Of a DNA stretch of 64,000 nt, positions 44,203 through 55,460 are shown one piece after another (position 1 is the stretch's first letter; every line of letters starts with the position of its first letter). Source of the stretch: Sinohyriopsis cumingii (lineage: Eukaryota > Mollusca > Bivalvia > Unionida > Unionidae); NCBI GenBank assembly GCA_028554795.2, contig CM068825.1, positions 154,024,053 to 154,088,052 on the forward strand, read 5' to 3'. The position numbers and the translations under genes are program-made. The notes under the pieces were generated by a model, which saw only the letters and a list, made by a program, of their open reading frames with translations, did not search any database and was not told the origin of the DNA.

Positions 44203-45203
44203 ACAAAAAATATAAAGTTGACATCTGGGAATATAAGCTAGGTTATACTATCGAAATAGTTATGTAAAGTACAAATTACACTATAATTATTTAACATGTT
44301 TTCCTAAAATTACCATTTTATGGTAATCTATTGAATAAAGTTAACATTGCATCACATTTTAAAAATAATTTTTTTAATTGTTCTTTAAGGTGATAGACCA
44401 CTGGATGCCTAACGTTAAGTTTAGCCAGTACACCGTAGTCATTAGCGGGCGGAGGGACGATGCAGCCAATTACTACACCATAATCGTAAGACGGAAACAC
44501 AAAACCAAACGCAGTCATGTTTGAACAAGTCCACTAGGAATCGGGTCACAATTAATACTTCCAGTTCAGTACCCACAAATGTAGTTCTAGTCTATTTTTA
44601 GAACATTTTTCCCTTTCTCATTTTGGTGGTGATAGAAGAGTTTTATTTATGCTTTTTTGGTAGGGATTTAAAGGTAATTGTTTATTCTTGAGAATATGAG
44701 CTCAGGGTATTGTTGTCTGTGTGTATTTCGGCGACAGTGCACAGTGAGTAATAAGGCCTTGGTGATGATCTGGAAGTGAAATCTGTGTTATGTTTACATG
44801 CTGCTATGTTGACAGTCCAGCATCTAAAAAAAGGGCAGGTCAACCTTTGACGAGAACTTCACCGTGAAGTCATCTTTGAAGGTATTTTAGATTAACATAT
44901 GATTTGTATTGATTGTCACACAGTGGATAGGCCAGTACTGAGAAACAATTGTAGAGAACATATAGTAAAATTAATTGTGTTCTATGTCCTGTCAGGGCAG
45001 CATTGATTAAACTTTAAATCGCTATAAATTTTTTTATTATTAATGATAGGCACATGAGATTTTCACACCATGTGTATATTTACTGTAGCAATCAGAAAAT
45101 ATAATTAAAATTAAAAAAATTAAATTTTTTTTTAATATTAATCTTAAAAACTTAAAAATATAAAAATAAATTTTTCCTTATAAATTCACAGAAATGGCAT
45201 CTG
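43236..45203. other. Non-coding stretch with a long (TA)n
   Basis: After the 38-bp array there is a short frame to 43313, then AT-rich sequence. It includes a purine-rich CGAGA/GCAGAGAAAG patch (43670-43800), (TA)n at 44107-44200 and an unassigned minus-strand frame at 44318-44518. A TTCACAG acceptor-like site lies just before the HNH gene (45191). Confidence 0.45.
44107..44200. repeat. (TA)n microsatellite
   Basis: About 47 uninterrupted TA units. Confidence 0.97.
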
Positions 45204-45263
45204 TTGGAGATGACACTCATTATTATTAGCTGCAATGTATTCCTACACCATATAGAAGCTGCA

Positions 45264-45700
45264 ATGGAGGATTTTTTTCAAAGCCTGTCAGCGAAAATCT
45301 CATTAAATTCTGTAATAGCACATAATAGTGTTTGTAAAATATGGACAGGACATGTAACAGCCAACGGATTATATGGCCTATTGTCATATAAGGATCCTGT
45401 GACAAACACATGGAAGAAAAAAAACATGTTCACAGACTGGCACTGATGGTGAAGTTGAGAAGTCTGACTATACCAAAGGAGCTAGATGCATCCCATTTAT
45501 GCCATAATAGTTTGTGTGTGAATGTGGATCATCTGATTCTAGAGCGTCATTCCGTTAACAATAATAGGCAGTATTGCAAAGGTTATGGTAATTGCATTGG
45601 CCATGGTGACTATCCAGACTGCATGTTAAAGTTGAAATTGCAATTTGGAATAAAGTCAGGTATCATGATATATCCTTTACACCCACCCACATCCATATCA
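45264..45700 (+). pseudogene. HNH / His-Me finger endonuclease domain, one frameshift
   Basis: The first frame (to 45446) encodes the N-terminal part SVCKIWTGHVTANGLYG, the tryptophan-containing start of zinc-binding homing-type nucleases. The second frame (from about 45420) encodes VHRLALMV, then DASHLCHNSLCVNVDHLIL with the His, Asn and His of the active site and the zinc cysteines, and RHSVNNNRQYC...GHGDYPDC. The frames are joined by a one-base discrepancy in an A8 run (45417-45424). Key residues are present. Such genes are scattered in animal genomes and are thought to travel with mobile DNA. The gene may be intact if the A run is miscounted. Confidence 0.72.
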
Positions 45701-45727
45701 ATTTATGTCTGGCATGGAAGGAAGGAT

Positions 45728-45898
45728 GGATGGATGGATGGATGTGTTGAGTAACAAGGAGAAAGGAAAGAGTGTGGTCTTTATTTTAGTAGACCATGCT
45801 GGTATGACAGTGTTTTCTTAAATAAATTCCTCCCTCCCTCCCTCCCTCTCTTCCTTCCTTCATTTCATTCATTCATTCATTCATTCATTCATTCATTC
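45728..45898. repeat. (GGAT)n, (CCCT)n and (ATTC)n microsatellites
   Basis: Three short tetranucleotide tracts (45728-45743, about 45832-45850 and 45866-45897) occur within 170 bases just after the HNH gene. Confidence 0.9.
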
Positions 45899-46049
45899 AG
45901 CTAGTCTAGTAAGTCATGTCTTGTCATGTCATGTTATTTTGATTTTGAAGTTTTTAATCTTTATTTATTTTGCTTTTTAATTTCTTTATTTGTGTCTTTA
46001 TATTCAGAGGAAACTGTTTCAACCTCTTCATAGGTCTCATCAGGTGGTA

Positions 46050-46091
46050 GTAAGTAACACAACTGCACATAACATGCATTGTGTTACTTAC
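46050..46091. repeat. 13-bp perfect inverted repeat (hairpin)
   Basis: GTAAGTAACACAA (46050-46062) pairs perfectly with TTGTGTTACTTAC (46079-46091) around a 16-base loop. It lies about 115 bases past the transposase stop (minus strand) and may mark an element end or a transcript hairpin. Confidence 0.7.
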
Positions 46092-46207
46092 GGATTTCCC
46101 CACTACAGTTTTCCCTTCTGTACAATGTGTTCTTCATGGTGTCTTTGAGCACTTTCATTTTACACATGGAAATAAGATAACTTTTTCTGTCTGCAGTGTC
46201 CATCCTG

Positions 46208-47941
46208 CTAAACCTTTGCATAGGAGTGATCGTCCTTGGTGTCTAGCAGTCCTTTGCAGTAGTCAGACTTCCTATTGCCTTGCTGTGTCCTGTACCTCAG
46301 ATGGGCCTGTATCATATTTTCTCGTCTTGCTAGAATACGTTTCCTGGTTTGTGGATGCTTTTGATACAACTGATGGTAAGTGCAGTCTTTATCCATTGTC
46401 TCCAGTGATCTCAGAGACCTTGTTGAAAGTTTACCTCCCAAGTGTGTCACTTTTATTTTCAGTGATGATCCCAGGCTGTTATTGAGTCTATGTATTGTTG
46501 AATGCACTCTTGCCTCAAAGTTTCTGGAATAGTTCATATTTTTAGGTAATGAAACACTGATTGATCTGTTCACTGCCTCACATTTCTGTGTGTTTGTGTT
46601 CAGTCGCAGTCTTTCTACAACATCACAGGAAAGTTTCATTTTCAGAACTACTAGCAGGATGTTCTTATCATTTTCTGTCATGTTGAGATGAGTCATTTGA
46701 TGAGGGCCCAGGTATGCTGATCGCATCCACCAGCTGTTAGTACTTCCTCCCCCACAGACCTTTGAATAATGCCAGCATTTTGAGGAGTCCCCTGAATAAC
46801 AGCGCAGTGTGGCATCCAGTACTTGGGGAAGTTGACATTTAATTTTTTTTAACATCACCACTATTGTCTTCCATCATTTGCTTAAAGATTAAACCGCAAC
46901 GTGCTTTAATATCTTGGCTGACAATTTTCTGTTTGAGCCTTTTTCCTTCTCTTGTTCTTATTCCTGGAAACATGTTTTCACTAAATATTGCAGAATTACA
47001 CCGTTTGAACTGTAAACGACACAAATGGATGGGATCCGACAGTCTTTCTACTTTCCACATTGGATTCAGAATGGTGTAAGCATTTTGGAAGCCAGCAGCA
47101 GCCTGTGCATCTCCATCTGTTGTTGCATGTCTAATGAGAATCTCTTGCAGCACAAACTTGTTTCCCATTTCTCTTGCCATTTCATACTCTGAATGTGGTG
47201 CAACTGGTGACAGATTTGTTGTGCAGTCAACATGGCCTCCTGGACATTGCACATCAAAACCTTTCACCTTCAGCCATGCTCCAGTCCAACACAGCTTGTT
47301 TTCTACTGTAGTCCGCACAATGTATTGCTTCTCTGTAACAGTTTCGCAGGCAATTCCAACAGCTTGTGATGAACTTTGACCAGGTTTCTTTTCATGTCCA
47401 AAGCTAATGGCATTGTATCTTACATCAAAAGCAACATTTATTTGCTCAGGATGCTGAACACCACGCATGACATTAACCTGTCTGACTAGTTTCAGCTTGT
47501 CTGTCATGTCCATTTCATTGAGCTCCACAGCTGATTTGCCTACAAGGTTGGAGGCCCTTTGCATAGATGTTCTGCTAGGTGGCGGAATGTCAGTGGCTGC
47601 AAGCAAGTATGTAGCCCTGGTGTTGCCCATTGGTGTATCTTGTAGTCCAGCTTGAAGCATCATATTTACAGCAGCAGGATTTGGGCCAGGTTTATTTGTT
47701 TTTATCTCCTCATACAACTTATACTCTGGTGACTTAAAGCTGCAGATTTACACCTCATAGTATGCTTCCAAGCAAGTCCCCATTTTATTTCATTAGCAAT
47801 TTGGAACTCTGGTCTGCCACATATGTTGACTTGATTACTTATGGCGATGAATGATATCATTCCACTGGCGGATGTGTTTGGGTTTACGTTTGGAGTACCA
47901 AGCCCAATATTAGCAAAAGCAAATAAATGCTTATTTTGCAT
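46208..47941 (-). pseudogene. Mutator-like transposase, two frameshifts
   Basis: The minus strand encodes a large transposase in three frames. 47941-47745 gives the N-terminal domain ending CGRPEFQIANEIKWGL. 47745-46850 gives RTSMQRASNLVGK and the DDE-like core: INVAFDVRYN with the first Asp, the conserved CPGGHVDCTTN, then TTDGDAQAA, MWKVERLSDPIH and LKARCGLIF-like DIKARCGLIF. 46850-46208 gives the C-terminal Cys-rich part (YSGDSSKCWHYSKVC), NTNTQKCEAVNRSISVSLPK and KSDYCKGLLD. The shifts lie near 47745 and in a T8 run at 46843-46850. The arrangement matches transposases annotated as Mutator-like in cnidarians and molluscs. Terminal repeats were not found. Confidence 0.68.
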
Positions 47942-48129
47942 TACTCTAAGCGTTGCAGGCGCGTGACCTATCCTGTATTATTCCCAGATAAGCAATGGAG
48001 TCAGTTTAATGAATTATTTCTCCGACAAGTGTTAGAGACATCTTTTAATTTGAATTTCTTTTGTTGCCAACAAATTTGACACGTAACTTTGTAGAACAAA
48101 GGTTTTAGTTCCATTTTTCAGAAAATTTG
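47942..48129. other. Short non-coding interval
   Basis: Lies between the transposase N-terminus and a LINE remnant; the transposase start may extend here, but no frame was recognised. Confidence 0.35.
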
Positions 48130-48470
48130 AGAATAATCTATAACGTTTTAGCTCATTTATCTGGAGAATTGGATAGGGATGTGAAGTCATCGGGAAACGT
48201 AGATCGGCATCAATCTAAACTTACAATTTTACCCCCTAGTTTGCTTTTCACTACGTGCTGTAGCAACTAGTCTATAAATAGCAGATACAAAACGGAGGAC
48301 AGCATTTCTCCCTGTCTAACTGTCGTAACTGGATAGGAAAAGTCTTCTTTGCACTAAATTTAGCGAGTCTCTTGAATAAGTGTGATGTCTCTATAATTAT
48401 TCATCTCGAGTCTATCCTTCTTTCCAGGTCTGAAAACGGGAACTACGATGAGATAATTGAAAATAACATT
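48130..48470 (-). mobile_element. LINE reverse transcriptase remnant
   Basis: Minus-strand frames encode VPVFRPGKKDRLEMNNYRDI (fingers motif), then VTTVRQGEMLSS (motif B) and a decayed motif C (RFPDDFTSLS near 48205). The motifs are closer together than in an intact RT, so internal deletions are present. Confidence 0.5.
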
Positions 48471-49275
48471 TCAACATAAGTTCTAATGAGATATTTTACA
48501 TATACTACATGAAACCAATAAAGACATTAAAACAAGCAAGAGTTGCAAGACCCGCAAACAAAACCCAATACATATCAACCACTGGACAAAATAAACAGCG
48601 CATAACTTTAAAAATAAGTAAGCAAAGCATATTAAAAGGTCGGAAAGTTAAACGTGAATTTAGTATTTCGATAAATTGTTTAAAAAAATTATGATAATTT
48701 ACACACAAAAAAGAGACCAAAGCTATAATAGTAAGAATTATTGGTAAAAGTCTAAATTTGAATTAAAAGGAGAAGCATCAATTTAGGACTTAATTCACAC
48801 CCGAGACGCAGATTATACCTTACTTATAAAGAAAGGATCTGATAGTAGGGCACCTGATGTTACATAAGACAAGATAGATAAAATGAAACGGTAACGCAGA
48901 TATTAGTTGTCAGCATCATGGCGGGACGGATGCCTGTGGTATTCTTTTAAGATATAACACTTATAGTCTTTACCATTCCAGGACATATTTGACGATTTAA
49001 ATGAATTACATATTTATTGATCTCTGTCACGTTGTAGGGAAAATTTGCTGATGCTTCATGCTCAATGTATACAAAAAATTTCATATAGTTAATTCGCAAT
49101 AAGAGCACCTGGAATAATATCGATATGTATTATATAAGGTTACGACTATAGACCTGATTCTGGACAAAGAAACTGCCTGACTGTTGTTTAACCATTACGC
49201 AACGACCCGTTCGAGGTTAAATTCAAAGGGAATTCTACGATAAGATAGAGACGCCTTTGTTTGTTTTTCACTCAG
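48471..49275. other. Non-coding, nothing recognised
   Basis: AT-rich. An open frame at 48509-48694 has no domain. Confidence 0.4.
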
Positions 49276-49336
49276 CGATGTCACCACGGCTAGGAGCAAG
49301 TTCGGACTTTGGTAAACTGAAACCCGACAGCCACGG
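49276..49336 (+). other. Candidate small exon with strong splice sites
   Basis: A T-rich tract ending CACTCAG precedes 49276, and GTAAGTG follows at 49337. The 61 bases hold an ATG at 49278 and are open (MSPRLGASSDFGKLKPDSH). Either a start exon or an internal exon would fit. No partner exon or protein family was recognised. Confidence 0.3.
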
Positions 49337-49699
49337 GTAAGTGATAAATTACACCAGGGCAGTTTTCAAAGAGACCAGACAGTATCCAATGGAAACCGAG
49401 AGATTAAAATCTAGAGCGGATTCTCAATAAGAAATTTGTTCTAAGTCCTTTATTCCGTTAGTACATGATTGGCCGTCGCTAGAGGTGGATCATAGAGAAG
49501 CTGGGAGACATTAGACTGTACTCCGAGTGCCGAAGTTGTGCGCTTCGATTTCAAACAGGACGGGTAGAACATAGGACGTCCGTTATAGTTACAGTGACAG
49601 ATGCTAACCTGTGATAACACTCCCAGGCGGCATACCTCTGGCTCCAGTGTTAATTTACAAGCTCAATTTACGCTTTGCTGGTTAGGATACGCCAGCTTT

Positions 49700-50890
49700 G
49701 CTGATGAGGGTACGCCTCTGATGGTTTGAGGCCGCACCACGTTAGGCTGCTTTCTGTGTGTCATTGTAGCGCCTTCGTTGTTGGCCTTGGTTTCTTCGGC
49801 CTCGAGCCAGTTTTTTCAAAAAAGATCTGTTTCGGAACGATGGTGCCATCCATTCTGATGAAATCGCCTGACCAGGGAAGTTGGGCCTTAAGCACCTTCG
49901 ATAGCTGTTGTCTTAGCTTTATCCATATTCCGAGGTTGGTAACCTTATCTTGCCATCGGAACCCAAGGATAGAGCGGAGAGCTCGCATATGGAATTTTTG
50001 CACGTGTCTGTGGTATACAGTCCAGGTCTGTAGCCGTAGAGCAGGAATATGAGGACTGCTGGGTTATACACCATAAGCTTGACGGATAGGGTAACCTTGG
50101 GATGGTCGAGTAATCTGCTGCGAAGCTTTCCATGTGACCGGCTTGCTTTACTGATTCTTTAAGATTTCCTTATCAAGTGAATCGTTGTTGGAGATTTCAC
50201 TGCCTAGGTATTTGAAGCTATCCAGTTTTCAGTAGAGTAATATAAATGATGATGACTTGCTGTGGTGTATTGGTGTTTGTGGCTAGCTGGAAAAGAACTT
50301 CAGTCCTACAAGGGCTAATCGTGAGATCGAACAGCTTGGAGACTTTGAGAAAAATGCTGAGCATTGTCTGCAGGTCACTAGTCTTGTGTGCCATGAGGTC
50401 AGAGTCATCAGCAAACAGGGCTTTCCTAATCAGAACTTCCAGCACCTTCGTTGTTGCAGTCATCGCAGATTAAAGGGCGAACCGTCAAGCCGGTATCTCA
50501 TATACACTTCTCCTTGGAGATCATGCGCTGCGTGGTTGAGGGCGCAGGTATTGAAAAGGTTGAAGAGGACCGATGCCAGGACATAGTTGTGTTTTAATCC
50601 GTTTGAGATCTGAAGGATTCAGATCATTCTCCATTTGAGAGGACCTGTCCTTTCATGCCATCGTGGAAGAGCATGAAGATCTGGACGAATTTGCGCAGAC
50701 AGCAATACCTCGCTGGTAAATTCCATACAGCCTCTCTGTTGACTTTATCGAAGGCCTTCGTGAGGTCGATGAAGATATAATATAGATCCAAGTTTTGTTC
50801 ATTGCATTTCTCCTGGACCGGCCAAGCAGTAAACATCATATCCACCGTAATGTGTCCTGGATTCACAATTAGAATATTGTGAGACATTCG
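49700..50890 (-). mobile_element. LINE reverse transcriptase and C-terminal remnant
   Basis: From right to left on the minus strand: palm motif A in YIFIDLTKAFDKVNREAVW (about 50785-50730) and HDGMKGQVLSNGE, then motif C in ALFADDSDLMAHKTSDLQ (about 50420-50370) with SKLFDLTISPCRTEVL. After a gap comes the C-terminal FHMRALRSILGFRWQDKVTN (about 49995-49935) and WSGDFIRMD. This arrangement is common in invertebrate non-LTR elements that carry no RNase H. Several frames and stops make it dead. It is separate from the remnant at 48.1 kb. Confidence 0.78.
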
Positions 50891-52962
50891 AAAAGTTAAA
50901 ATTATAAGATTTTGGAAATAATTTTCATTGAAATATTCAGAATATTTAGTTAATGATGCCTTTTTAAAGGGAAATGAAACGGTTTATTTATTTATTTATA
51001 TATTTTCTCCCAATAAAAATAACTTGTCTCTACCCACAACGCTTCCGTTGTTGGGTATTGTTTTCCTTTCAGCAGGAACGAAACACCTCGCTCACTAGAT
51101 GCAGTGCTGTACATGCTCATCAGTTCGTGTAAAGCGATGAAAGCTGAAAGGAATACTTTTGTTTTACATTCTGTGATAAGTTATTTTATATCTGTATGCT
51201 ACTGTATTCATTGTATGCGGGGTGGGGTGAGGGTTGAGTGACGAGTATCATACACTATTCAGTTTTTGCATATAGTTTTATCCACGTGCTAAAAAGACAG
51301 TCTAACAAGGAAGCAATCTTCTACTTAAATAAAGAAAAACAGCACAGAAATATCTAAATGTCTTAAAGACAAATCTAATAAGGTGGACGTTCTAGTGTCA
51401 TCTAATAACAACATCTATAAAATATAGTTGGCAGCAGGTGTGTTTCATGCAGCATGCCGACATCTCAGCGGTAACGCACTGGATGAGATAAACACCCCAG
51501 GAATCAGCAGATTTACAAAACGTGGCAGTCTACACTACGTCTAAATGGCGCAAGGAAAGTGCATTTGTCAAAACTCTTAAATAGCAGTATTGTAACTTGC
51601 GAATACACAAAAGTTATTACAGTTACTATTATAATACTCATCATATTTCATGAGATCTTATACACATCGTGTTCTCCATTATTTGCTGCTTATCTTTAAA
51701 AACAAACATGTAAAAACTGGAAAGTACTCCACTATGAGAGCTGCAAAAGAAACTGAACGATGTATCAATTTCTAACTGAATCCAATGCACATCTCAGGTC
51801 TCAAGATAAATGGAGGACCAACAACTGAACTTTGATTTATAAATAATATATAAAAAAAACATCATTGCATAAGTGTACTCAAAATACTAGCAATATCACA
51901 GTTTAATATTTTTTTCAAAGAAAAAATTGCTCTTTAATAAATGATGAAAATCAGACAAGATATACTTTTTTTTGGGGGGGGGGCTAGTAGTGGTGGTGGT
52001 GATACAGAAGTATATATACCACGTATTAATTACTGACCAAATTTAATTTCAGTTTTAGCTAAATCGGATGGTCCAAAACAACCAATAATGTGTTATCCAC
52101 ATAAATTAATTAAGACAATCTTACTAGTTACAAAAGTCTTTATTTACTAACATTCAAATTTGAATTTTGTGTACCTTGTGTACATCAAGTTTCCAAAACT
52201 GAAAACCCAGTCGGTGAGTAAAACGTACTCCTTTTAATTTAGTATCACCTACTGAAAGTCTCCTAATTTTATGTTTATAGTTTAGGCAGTGGCTCGAAAG
52301 CAGTCAAATTTGTGATTAAAATGAATATTATCAAAATGGGTTTTCAAGATGCCAAATGGAAAACCCCATACAGTAGGGCAAATTTGATAAGCCAACCACT
52401 CTTAACGTCTCGTCAAGTGGCAAACTAATAATTCCGCCACTTAACACTTTAATACATACAAAGTATGTTTGTTAATTAAACGTAGAGCGGGAAGTGAGAA
52501 ACCACTCCACGTTTTAATGTCCCTACCGCACTTACGAACCATCATATCAGGGAGCGGCAGGGTGCCAAGCCTCTTCTGAAACTGTATAGATGTTCCGTTG
52601 ATCATATCCTGCCCAGTTATCTAATGTGGGCTGTCCCGAACACCCAATTCCGTGTAAGTCACGATTTTAGTTAGAATCAAGCTTTGCAGGTTGTTGTTTT
52701 CTTTGTGTGTAAATTTTTCTATCGAAAACTATTTTAAAGAAATATTTTATGAACATAGCATACTTTTTGGGTTGTGAAAATGCAATTTAATTTGAAACTG
52801 GGCTGGAGTACCCCTTTACTATTTTGTGGTCTTAATCAGGCTCACAATGCTATAGAGTAACTTTAGAACGGTGGTCAAAAGGATCAAATTAAAAAGTTAG
52901 AATGGTTTAATGAAAATGTGTTTTCGGTGCCAAAATAAAAACCCTTGGGTAATATGATTAGT
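50891..52962. other. Non-coding, nothing firm
   Basis: AT-rich with an inverted repeat TTCCTTTCAGC (51064) / GCTGAAAGGAA (51145) and a G-run near 51975. No gene or known repeat was recognised. Confidence 0.4.
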
Positions 52963-52977
52963 AGCCCTAAAAGGGCT
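52963..52977 (-). promoter_or_regulatory. Decayed histone-type 3' stem-loop
   Basis: On the minus strand AGCCCTTTTAGGGCT forms a six-base-pair stem with a T-rich loop. It resembles the animal replication-dependent histone stem-loop, except that the basal pair is A-T and the loop is one base short. It lies 18 bases past the TAA of the H3-like pseudogene. Confidence 0.4.
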
Positions 52978-52995
52978 GTTTTTCAAGGCGACAGA

Positions 52996-53290
52996 TTATA
53001 TTTGTTTGATGCGGACATCTTCTACGCAGTCTGCTGAACTCCGTGCCTCATCGAACTTCGGCTCCAGGAATTAGTCAAGCTCATGTCTCTCCTAAAGTTG
53101 TTCGGCCACCTCAGACCTGATATGGAATAATTTTGGTATGCGTCACTATAACAGTGACTCATAATGCGGACTTCGAATTGCCACTGCTCTAATTTTGATA
53201 TCCGTGACTTCACGACCCCAGGCTATATTTAACACCATTTACGAAGGCACAGGCCTTCTTATCTTCCAAGTTTGCTGTAGCTCCATGCCA
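52996..53290 (-). pseudogene. Probable degenerate histone H3 pseudogene
   Basis: By nucleotide-level comparison with the known H3 coding order, the minus strand keeps scattered but collinear matches. These are CGTAAA then GGGGTCGTGAAG (the ARKS to GGVK region), GCAGTGGCAATTCG (TVALR), CTGTTA...AAATTA.TTCCA (LL..KLPFQ), GAGGTGGCC.AACAACTTTA (EIAQDF) and CCGCATC shortly before TAA (RRIRGERA-stop). Frame is lost several times and about 50 bases are missing. The stem-loop just downstream supports the call. It is weak by protein and needs an alignment; chance similarity is the alternative. Confidence 0.42.
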
Positions 53291-54598
53291 TGAAGTCGCT
53301 CTATATCTGCGTCGCTTTCTTCTTCATCCACCTCATCTTCAACTTGTTCATAGGGAGATTCGACGTCACCATTGGGGTCGGAGTTGATGACGGATTCTAG
53401 ATTTTCAGTTTATACCGCACGGTTCATCCATTGTCTGCGGCAGTGTTGTGGTGATGGCGGGAAGCCGGGTTGATGACATGATGAAAGTCTCGGCATTAGG
53501 GTCCTCTTGGAAAGGCGAAGTTTGATCAAAGTTCCGCAGTCGTGCCTCTTTCCTCCTCCTGGCTCTTCGCCTTTTTACAGCGTCATGGCCTCCCCCCCCC
53601 CCACGTCCCCGTAACTTCTTTTCCTACCTCTATCACAATTCTTGCTCCCACACCAATAGTAGCGTAGTATTTTTGTCAAATGTCCTTAGGCTCCAGTTCG
53701 TGGCTAAAGCCTTACCAAGGGCCTTGAGGACCCGTACTACTGCTATTACAGCTTTAGAAGGGGATTCAGAGGGTATCGCGCGCATCCTATTACTGTATTA
53801 CTCTCCATTGCTGGTGTGGACTGATCGTTTGATTCGCCCCAACTGTAGCAAAATTGGTGGATGTACCACTTTATATGCTTTAAGCATGGATGTGAAGGAA
53901 AACATCTCTTACTGCGATACAAAATGCAAGTGCACATGCATTTAACATTAAACGAGAGTTAATGATGCTCTTATAAATGCATACTATCCCCAAAGAAACA
54001 TACTATTATACTGGACTAGAAGGGGCTTTTAGGTGTTCGATCTTTTTGGAAGACCTATACAAAAAAGGAAACATTTGGCATTGATTTTGAATAGTAGCTC
54101 CCCTTTGCTAAAGACAAGGATGGCCTGAACCGTTGAGATGTCAACGACGATACACAGGACAACTAGGTTTCATCATAAGACAAACCACACCGCAGGGACG
54201 TATCTTTCTAAAAGTGAATATAAAGCCATCTGTTTCCATCTGCCACTCCTCCATCTCTTCTCCATGCAACTGCTGTTCTTTCATTTTTTCACATTTCGTC
54301 TGCTATTCTCTCATCTCTTATATCAGGATGTTTTCCATCAGGTCTTAGGCCATTAAAGAAAATGCCTGTCGTCTTCTCCGTTTTCCTCTCGATCATGTGA
54401 TGCCTTACCCTGTTCATGTGCATCACGGCTTAAGTTACCTTACCAATTATTTCGCTCATTTTGTTCTTATTTGTTGAGTCTACGATGAGTGGCAAGACTG
54501 GTGAACGAGCTATTCAGGTAGAAACACGGCTTTAAAGTACGCGGACGAGAAAGAAAACATTGTTTTGCAAAGATCGATAGGGATAACTTCCAAATTCC
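53291..54598. other. No firm gene; possible decayed retroelement coding
   Basis: Minus-strand frames at 53290-53600 encode Arg-rich and acidic stretches (EQVEDEVDEEESDADIE) without a domain. A C-run sits at 53593. + strand frames at 53673 and 54133 show no domain. Confidence 0.35.
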
Positions 54599-55033
54599 AG
54601 ATAGGCCATGACAAAAACTTGGTACTGATTTGTCTAAGTTAAAAGTTCAGCGCTGTTTGCTTTGCTTAGATTATTTTTCAAGGTTTTTTATGCAACAAAA
54701 GCTCTTGGTTACAAGCTCTCGAGCTGTAATCAATAACCTCGTGTCTATTTTGTGCTCGACGTGGCATTCGTAAGATAACTATAATGGATAATGGACCTCA
54801 ATTTAGTTCTCATACATCTACAATCGTTTCGAAAACCTATACGTTTGATCATAACACTAGAAGCCCAAGATAACCCCAGAGTAGACCAAGTTATCCCCAA
54901 ATCAATGGCGAGGCAGAGAGATGTATACCAACAATAAAGATGCTGCAAGAATCAGAACATCAATATCTGGCACTCTTACACTATCGTGCAGCACCGCTAC
55001 TTATTGTCTACAGCCCAAATGAACTCTGATAAC
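54599..55033 (+). mobile_element. Ty3-like retrotransposon integrase core fragment
   Basis: The first frame encodes LGTDLSKLKVQRCLLCLDYF and SRFF (first catalytic Asp region), then VINNLVSILCSTWHS. After a frameshift near 54770 comes IMDNGPQFSS (second Asp), then SYPQINGEAERCI (catalytic Glu at about 54914) and QYLALLHYRAAPL.VYSPNEL. This is the standard DDE core order of LTR-retrotransposon integrases. No LTRs, RT or Gag were recognised nearby. Confidence 0.72.
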
Positions 55034-55239
55034 TTGGGTTGTTTTGTTGCTTTATTTCTTTTCTAAGAGCAGCATATAGAGCTAGAGTCTACTTAGATAA
55101 TTATTTCTATTTTCATAAAAAATGTATCAGACCTGATGACCTATAGAAAAAGTGTGAGGCAATAACAGTACCTGATGAATATTTTACAGACTGAATCTGC
55201 TAACTATATTGCTGGGTTATTAAATTTGTATGGAAAGAA

Positions 55240-55460
55240 AATGGGTGAGAACAATAATCTATATTGGTGTTTGTGCCAAGACAAGGAAATCGCAGTCGCG
55301 GGGTTACATTAGTTGTTTCCCCACTCGCCATAGGTTCGTGGGAAGACAAATGCAACACCCTTGACTGGGATTTCCTTGTCTTGGTGCACCACACTCGGCA
55401 TAGTCTCGTGGGGGAGACAAATAATGTAGCCCCTTGAATGGGACTTCATTGTCGCGGTGC
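55240..55460. repeat. Three-unit repeat with one unit inverted
   Basis: Two direct 70-bp units begin CCACTCGCCATAGGTTCGTG (55320) and CCACACTCGGCATAGTCTCG (55387), each ending TTGTC..GGTGCA. A third, inverted partial unit (GTGCCAAGACAAGGAAATC, 55270) lies to the left and can pair with GATTTCCTTGTCTTGGTGC (55369-55387). No coding. Confidence 0.65.

Noticed and set aside
43988-44224. Isoleucine/tyrosine repeat frames
   Set aside because: Translated (TA)n microsatellite; the same holds at 61040-61396.
46208-46485. + strand frame of 134 codons at 46081-46485
   Set aside because: Antisense to the transposase C-terminus.
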